Source: Desulfobacterales bacterium (GTDB lineage: Bacteria > Desulfobacterota > Desulfobacteria > Desulfobacterales > Desulfobacteraceae). From it: 64,000 nucleotides of DNA. The notes below the pieces were generated by a model. The model was given only the letters and a program-made list of their open reading frames with translations. It was not told the DNA's origin and did no database searches. The translations under genes and the position numbers were made by a program. The DNA lies in contig JAKSAX010000076.1 in the NCBI GenBank assembly GCA_022361395.1, forward strand, positions 1-64,000, written 5' to 3'. This document shows positions 59,538 to 64,000 of this stretch, one piece after another (positions within the stretch are counted from its first letter, which is position 1; each line of letters opens with the position of its first letter).

Positions 59538-60293
59538 TTACTCGTACCTTATTATGTTTATAAATTTGTCTGCATCCAGGCTTGCCCCGCCAACCAGGGC
59601 GCCGTCCACATCCTCTACGCTCATCAGGTCCTTTACATTGTCCGGATTTACCGATCCGCCGTAAAGTATCCTTGTTCTTTCAGCCAGATCTTTGGAGAAC
59701 TTCTCTTCAAGGATTTTCCGCAGAAACCTGTGAACCTCTTCAACCTGTTCCACGCTGGCTGTCTTGCCTGTGCCTATGGCCCATACCGGTTCGTAGGCAA
59801 GGACCAAGGTCTTAAGTTCGTCAAGACCAGAGCCTTTTAACCCATCTGTGACCTGTTTGTCAAGGACAAAAAAGGTTTTTTCTTCATCCCGGTCTTTTTC
59901 TGTTTCACCGATACAGACCACAGGGATCAGATCAGACTCAACAGCAGCCCTGGTTTTTTGACAAACCCACTCATCCGTGTCACCGAAAAACTGCCTGCGC
60001 TCGGAGTGGCCGATGAGCACATAATCGGCCCCGGCGGCTTTAAGCATATCTCCGGACACCTCTCCTGTAAAAGCGCCCTGTTTTTCAAAATAGAGGTTCT
60101 GAGCCCCCAGTTTAACGGCTGTGTCCTCAACTGCCTTTGCAACCAGGGGCAGGGACAGATTTGTAGGGGCAATCATGATATCTGTCCCCTCAACATCCGT
60201 ACAGAGTTCTGCAAGCTTTTTGGCTTCTGCCACAGCCTCGGCCCCGGATTTATGCATTTTCCAGTTGCCGGCTATCAATGGTGTTCTACTCAT
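59538..60293 (-). CDS. tpiA: triose-phosphate isomerase
   Basis: PLIAGNWKMHKSGAEA; YVLIGHSERRQFFGDTD; VLAYEPVWAIGTGKTAS; ILYGGSVNPDN. Confidence 0.98.
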   Translation of the reverse strand: MSRTPLIAGNWKMHKSGAEAVAEAKKLAELCTDVEGTDIMIAPTNLSLPLVAKAVEDTAVKLGAQNLYFEKQGAFTGEVSGDMLKAAGADYVLIGHSERRQFFGDTDEWVCQKTRAAVESDLIPVVCIGETEKDRDEEKTFFVLDKQVTDGLKGSGLDELKTLVLAYEPVWAIGTGKTASVEQVEEVHRFLRKILEEKFSKDLAERTRILYGGSVNPDNVKDLMSVEDVDGALVGGASLDADKFINIIRYE

Positions 60294-60308
60294 CTCTTTC
60301 CTCCGGTA

Positions 60309-61316
60309 TTAAAGCGATTTACCGACCATGGTTGCAAGATCGATCATCCTGTGGGAATAACCGGCTTCATTGTCATACCATGAATAAATTTTAACCATGT
60401 CCCCGTTGATGACATCCGTGCAAGAGGCATCAACTATGGAGGACAGGGGGCATGAGTTGTAGTCAATGGAAACCAGGGGAATATCACTATACCCCAGGTA
60501 TCCTGAAAGATTTGTGTCTGCAGCCTTTTTCAGGGCCTGGTTCACATCCTCCGGTGTCAGGTCTTTTTTCTCTGTGGTGACGACCAGGTCCACCATGGAA
60601 ACGTTAGGAGTGGGTACCCTGACGGCCAGCCCGTTGAGCTTGCCGGAAAGTTCGGGAAGAACAAGTGACACAGCCTTGGCTGCGCCTGTCGTGGTCGGTA
60701 TCATGGAGAGGGCTGCCGCCCTGGATCTGCGGAGGTCCTTGTGCGGAAAGTCAAGCAGCCGCTGATCCCCGGTATAGGCATGAATAGTGGTCATCAGGCC
60801 GCATACAATACCAAAGTTTTCCAGAAGCACCTTTGCCACCGGGGCAAGGCAGTTGGTTGTGCAGGATGCATTGGAAATAATATGGTGGGAAGCCGGGTCG
60901 TAATCCTCATGGTTAACGCCCATGACAACGGTAATATCCGGATCGGCGGCCGGGGCTGAAATAATGACTTTTTTAGCGCCGCCTTCGATGTGCTTGGAGG
61001 CGGTTTCCTTGTTCCGGAACAGGCCCGTGCACTCGAGAACGATATCTACTTCGGCATCGGCCCACGCGATCTGCCCCGGATCCTTCAGGGCGGTAACCGC
61101 AATTTTATCACCGTCAACGATAATTGCTCCCTCTTCGGCAGTTATCGTGTTACTGAGCCTGCCGTGAACGGAATCATACTGAAGCAAATGGGCAATGGTT
61201 TTGGTATCTGACAAGTCGTTTATTGCCTTAACCTTTACTTCCGGATTATCCTGGGCCGCCCGGAATACCATTCTTCCGATTCTTCCAAATCCGTTTATTC
61301 CTATATTTATCGTCAT
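60309..61316 (-). CDS. gap: type I glyceraldehyde-3-phosphate dehydrogenase
   Basis: INIGINGFGRIGRMVFRAA; SNASCTTNCLAPVAKVL. Confidence 0.98.
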   Translation of the reverse strand: MTINIGINGFGRIGRMVFRAAQDNPEVKVKAINDLSDTKTIAHLLQYDSVHGRLSNTITAEEGAIIVDGDKIAVTALKDPGQIAWADAEVDIVLECTGLFRNKETASKHIEGGAKKVIISAPAADPDITVVMGVNHEDYDPASHHIISNASCTTNCLAPVAKVLLENFGIVCGLMTTIHAYTGDQRLLDFPHKDLRRSRAAALSMIPTTTGAAKAVSLVLPELSGKLNGLAVRVPTPNVSMVDLVVTTEKKDLTPEDVNQALKKAADTNLSGYLGYSDIPLVSIDYNSCPLSSIVDASCTDVINGDMVKIYSWYDNEAGYSHRMIDLATMVGKSL

Positions 61317-61385
61317 TATATCTTCTCCTTTCGTGGCAGATCGCCGGCCTGTAAAGACGGCCGGGCAGTGGACTGCCGTTAGAAT

Positions 61386-61799
61386 TTAGGACCGTTTGGT
61401 CCCTTTGAGAATATCGCTGGCCAGAGAAATGCTTCTTTTACCGTGTTCCACCAGGGAAGATGTGAGTTTATCCATCGGCATTTTATCCCGGGCGGTAACC
61501 GCTTTCATGAGAATCGGCAGGTTTACCCCGGAGATAACCTCAACCTGTCCTTCTTCAAGAAAGGAGTAGGAGAGGTTTGAAGGGGTGCCGCCGAACATAT
61601 CGGTTAAAATCAGGACGCCGTTGTCCGACCGGACCTCTTTTATCCCGGTCTTGATTTTCTTTCTCAGGTTGTCCGGATCCTGCTTTATATCAATGGATAT
61701 GGAAATCAGATCTTTCTGGGGTTTGCCCAGAATGAATTCAAGGGTATCTATCAGAGTGGCGCCCAGTTGGGCGTGGGTAACGATTAAAATACCAGTCAT
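61386..61799 (-). CDS. PTS mannose/fructose-type EIIA component
   Basis: MTGILIVTHAQLGATLIDTLEFI; ILTDMFGGTPSNLS. Confidence 0.92.
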   Translation of the reverse strand: MTGILIVTHAQLGATLIDTLEFILGKPQKDLISISIDIKQDPDNLRKKIKTGIKEVRSDNGVLILTDMFGGTPSNLSYSFLEEGQVEVISGVNLPILMKAVTARDKMPMDKLTSSLVEHGKRSISLASDILKGTKRS

Positions 61800-62677
61800 A
61801 GTTCTTTATTATCCCTGTCAATGTCCCTGTGCATAATGCTGGGGTTCAGGCCGTTCTGAACCAGTCGTTCAAAAACAGCCCGGGCAATTGCCACGCTCCT
61901 GTGCCGGCCGCCGGTACACCCCAGAGCCAGGGTCAGATATGCTTTGTTTTCTTTTTTGTACATCGGAATCAGGTAATCAATAAGATCGTAGTACTTGTCC
62001 AGAAATCGGGTGGTCTCCGGGTTTGCCAGCACGTAGGATTTTACAGCTTCGGATTCCCCGTCCAGAGGTTTGAGTTCCGGCACAAAATAGGGGTTGGCCA
62101 AAAACCTCAAGTCCATTACAAGATCCGCATCAAGGGGAATGCCGTACTTATAACCAAAAGATAAAATATTAATTTTCATCAGGTTAACAGATGCTTTCCG
62201 GTCAAGAATCATGTCCAGGATAACGGATTTGAGCTGATGAACATTATAGTTACTGGTATCTATGATGTGGTGGGCAACCTGACGAATTGACTGCATGGTT
62301 TGCTGTTCGGACCGTATACTGTCCAGCAGCCTGTTTTTACTGTCCAGCGGATGGTGACGCCTGGTCTGGCTGTACCTTTTGACCAGGGTTTTGGTATCTG
62401 CTTCAAGGAAAAGGATGGTCGGCGTGATTCCCATTTCCTCTAAGGCTGAAATGCCGGACACAAAATTTTTAATAAAGGTTTTAGACCGCAGATCCATGAC
62501 AAATGCCGCCCCCTTAACCTGGGGGTGATCCTTGAAGGGCAGTTCAAGCACTTTGGGCACAAGTTCCATGGGCATATTGTCGATGCAGTAGAAAGAGGCA
62601 TCTTCAAATGCCTGGACCACTGTGGTCTTTCCGGATCCTGAGATACCGGTGATGATATAAACCTTTAGGTTATCCAT
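61796..62677 (-). CDS. rapZ: RNase adapter protein RapZ
   Basis: IITGISGSGKTTVVQAFEDASFYCIDNMP; LALGCTGGRHRSVAIA. Confidence 0.96.
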   Translation of the reverse strand: MDNLKVYIITGISGSGKTTVVQAFEDASFYCIDNMPMELVPKVLELPFKDHPQVKGAAFVMDLRSKTFIKNFVSGISALEEMGITPTILFLEADTKTLVKRYSQTRRHHPLDSKNRLLDSIRSEQQTMQSIRQVAHHIIDTSNYNVHQLKSVILDMILDRKASVNLMKINILSFGYKYGIPLDADLVMDLRFLANPYFVPELKPLDGESEAVKSYVLANPETTRFLDKYYDLIDYLIPMYKKENKAYLTLALGCTGGRHRSVAIARAVFERLVQNGLNPSIMHRDIDRDNKEL

Positions 62678-62679
62678 GG

Positions 62680-63138
62680 TTAGAATTCTTCATCCTGCTC
62701 CATGATGATTTCATAAATCTCATTAACCGAACCTGCGGATTTAAGCCTCTCTTTAAAATGATCCATCTTTAATAGTTTGGAGATCTGGGCTAAAACCTTT
62801 AGATGCCCTCCTGTGCTGTTCTCAGGGGTCAACAGGAGAAAAAAGATATGCACCGGTCTGTCATCAAGGGAATCGTATTCAATCCCTTTCCTGCTCAGCC
62901 CAAAGCCGACGGTTACAGATTCAACACTGTCAAGTTTTCCATGGGGGATTGCAATACCGCCGCCTATGCCGGTTGACCCCAGGGCCTCCCTTTCTTTTAA
63001 AACTGCGGCAATTTCATTGGGAGTTGCACTGGTGGACTGAGCCACGGCATCGGCCAGTTCCTGGAGTACGCCTGTTTTATTGTCAGCTGCAAGATCTGCG
63101 ATAATAGATTCTTTGATGAGTATGTCGCTGATTTTCAT
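62680..63138 (-). CDS. ptsN: PTS nitrogen-regulatory EIIA (PtsN-like)
   Basis: ALGSTGIGGGIAIPHGKLDSVESVTVGFGLSRKGIEYDSLDDRPVHIFFLLLTPENSTGGHLKVLAQISKLL. Confidence 0.94.
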   Translation of the reverse strand: MKISDILIKESIIADLAADNKTGVLQELADAVAQSTSATPNEIAAVLKEREALGSTGIGGGIAIPHGKLDSVESVTVGFGLSRKGIEYDSLDDRPVHIFFLLLTPENSTGGHLKVLAQISKLLKMDHFKERLKSAGSVNEIYEIIMEQDEEF

Positions 63139-63146
63139 TGGTTAGA

Positions 63147-63686
63147 CTATCCCCTGGGCTGGATCAGGCCCAGCTTTCCATTGTTGTGTTTGTAAAGAAC
63201 ATTCAATTGTTCCGTCCGTGCGTTGTTAAAGGCAAAAAATGCTCTTCTGCCTGAGTTCAGCTCTACCACTGCGTCCTCAACATCCATGGGTTTTGAATCC
63301 ACCGGTTCAATTACGATTTCCGATACAGGATCAACCATAGTATCGGTGTTTACCTGGTTAAATTCCCGGGTGTCATTCAGGCTTGTCTTATCACCGGACA
63401 TATGCCGTTTGACTTTTTCCTTGTGCTTGTTAATCTGTGCTTTAACCTTATCTGCCAGGGCGTCGATAGAAGAGTACATATTCTCGGATTTTTCTTTGGC
63501 GTGAATGTTCAATCTGTCACAGGTTAAAGTGATTTCGGCAATATGCCTTATTTTTTCAACAGATAAAACCACGTGGGCTTCGGCAGGACTGTCAAGCATC
63601 TTATCAAATCTGCCCAGCTTTTTTTGGACATAGGCTTTCAAGGAGTCAGAGGAGTCTATTTTTTTAAATGTCACAGTGGTTTGCAT
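63147..63686 (-). CDS. hpf: ribosome hibernation promoting factor (long form)
   Basis: MQTTVTFKKIDSSDSLKAYVQKKLGRFDKML...; start at ATG 63686 with AAGGAG RBS rather than track start 63815. Confidence 0.92.
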   Translation of the reverse strand: MQTTVTFKKIDSSDSLKAYVQKKLGRFDKMLDSPAEAHVVLSVEKIRHIAEITLTCDRLNIHAKEKSENMYSSIDALADKVKAQINKHKEKVKRHMSGDKTSLNDTREFNQVNTDTMVDPVSEIVIEPVDSKPMDVEDAVVELNSGRRAFFAFNNARTEQLNVLYKHNNGKLGLIQPRG

Positions 63687-63696
63687 ATATATCTCC

Positions 63697-64000
63697 TTAA
63701 AGTTGTTTCCGTTTGTTTGAAGGCAGAATATTGAGTACCTTCCGGTATTTGGCAACGGTTCTCCGTGCAATCTGGATGTCTGATTCCTGAAGAATGGCGG
63801 CAATTCGATCATCACTTAAAGGGGCGTTGGGATCCTCGGCTTCTATCAATTGCCGGATACGCTCTTTTACACTGGCCGATGCCATGGACGCCCCGCCGGT
63901 CCTTTCAATGGAGCTGTTGAAAAAATATTTAAGCTCAAACAGTCCCTGGGGGGTGTATGCGTATTTGTTCGTTGTTACCCGGCTGATAGTGGACTCGTGC
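63697..64000 (-). CDS. rpoN: RNA polymerase sigma-54 factor, C-terminal part (truncated by window edge)
   Basis: HESTISRVTTNKYAYTPQGLFELKYFFNSS; RpoN box ARRTVAKYRKVL; ORF open to window end. Confidence 0.95.
   Translation of the reverse strand, partial: HESTISRVTTNKYAYTPQGLFELKYFFNSSIERTGGASMASASVKERIRQLIEAEDPNAPLSDDRIAAILQESDIQIARRTVAKYRKVLNILPSNKRKQL

Overview
This is a 64 kb chromosomal window of roughly 50% GC. It is probably from a sulfate-reducing Desulfobacterota (Desulfobacteraceae-like) bacterium, judged from gene content only: AhbC-HemB-AhbD alternative heme pathway, PPi-dependent PFK, tandem acyl-CoA synthetases with an SSS symporter, and selenoprotein genes. Most of the window is ordinary core genome: sensor kinases and c-di-GMP proteins, nfo, dinB, motAB, an ABC peptide-type transporter, surA, mgtE, recO, ligA, ftsY, cobO, pfp, hemB/ahbCD, secG, tpiA, gap, and the rpoN-hpf-ptsN-rapZ-EIIA cluster. 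No CRISPR array, prophage or transposase was recognised. The most interesting signals are ones the supplied ORF track hides. (1) A DUF166-family gene is interrupted by an in-frame TGA followed by a SECIS-like hairpin, so it is a likely selenoprotein (24542..25165). (2) A radical-SAM ArsS-like gene has a TGA at the C-terminal '(S/T)CGG'-type site, again followed by a SECIS-like hairpin, so it is a second likely selenoprotein ending at 45792. (3) An unannotated 28-aa hydrophobic microprotein lies just downstream of the acetate/propionate-type symporter (17255..17341, -). (4) Two copies of a ~100-bp full-length imperfect palindrome (MITE-like) sit at 9573..9671 and 53671..53771. (5) Two copies of a ~155-bp intergenic element lie upstream of unrelated genes (30101..30256, 49903..50058), with a possible third partial site. 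(6) Two long poly-A tracts (17 and 18 A) occur inside one lipoprotein-chaperone ORF. All homology calls are by eye; no searches were run.
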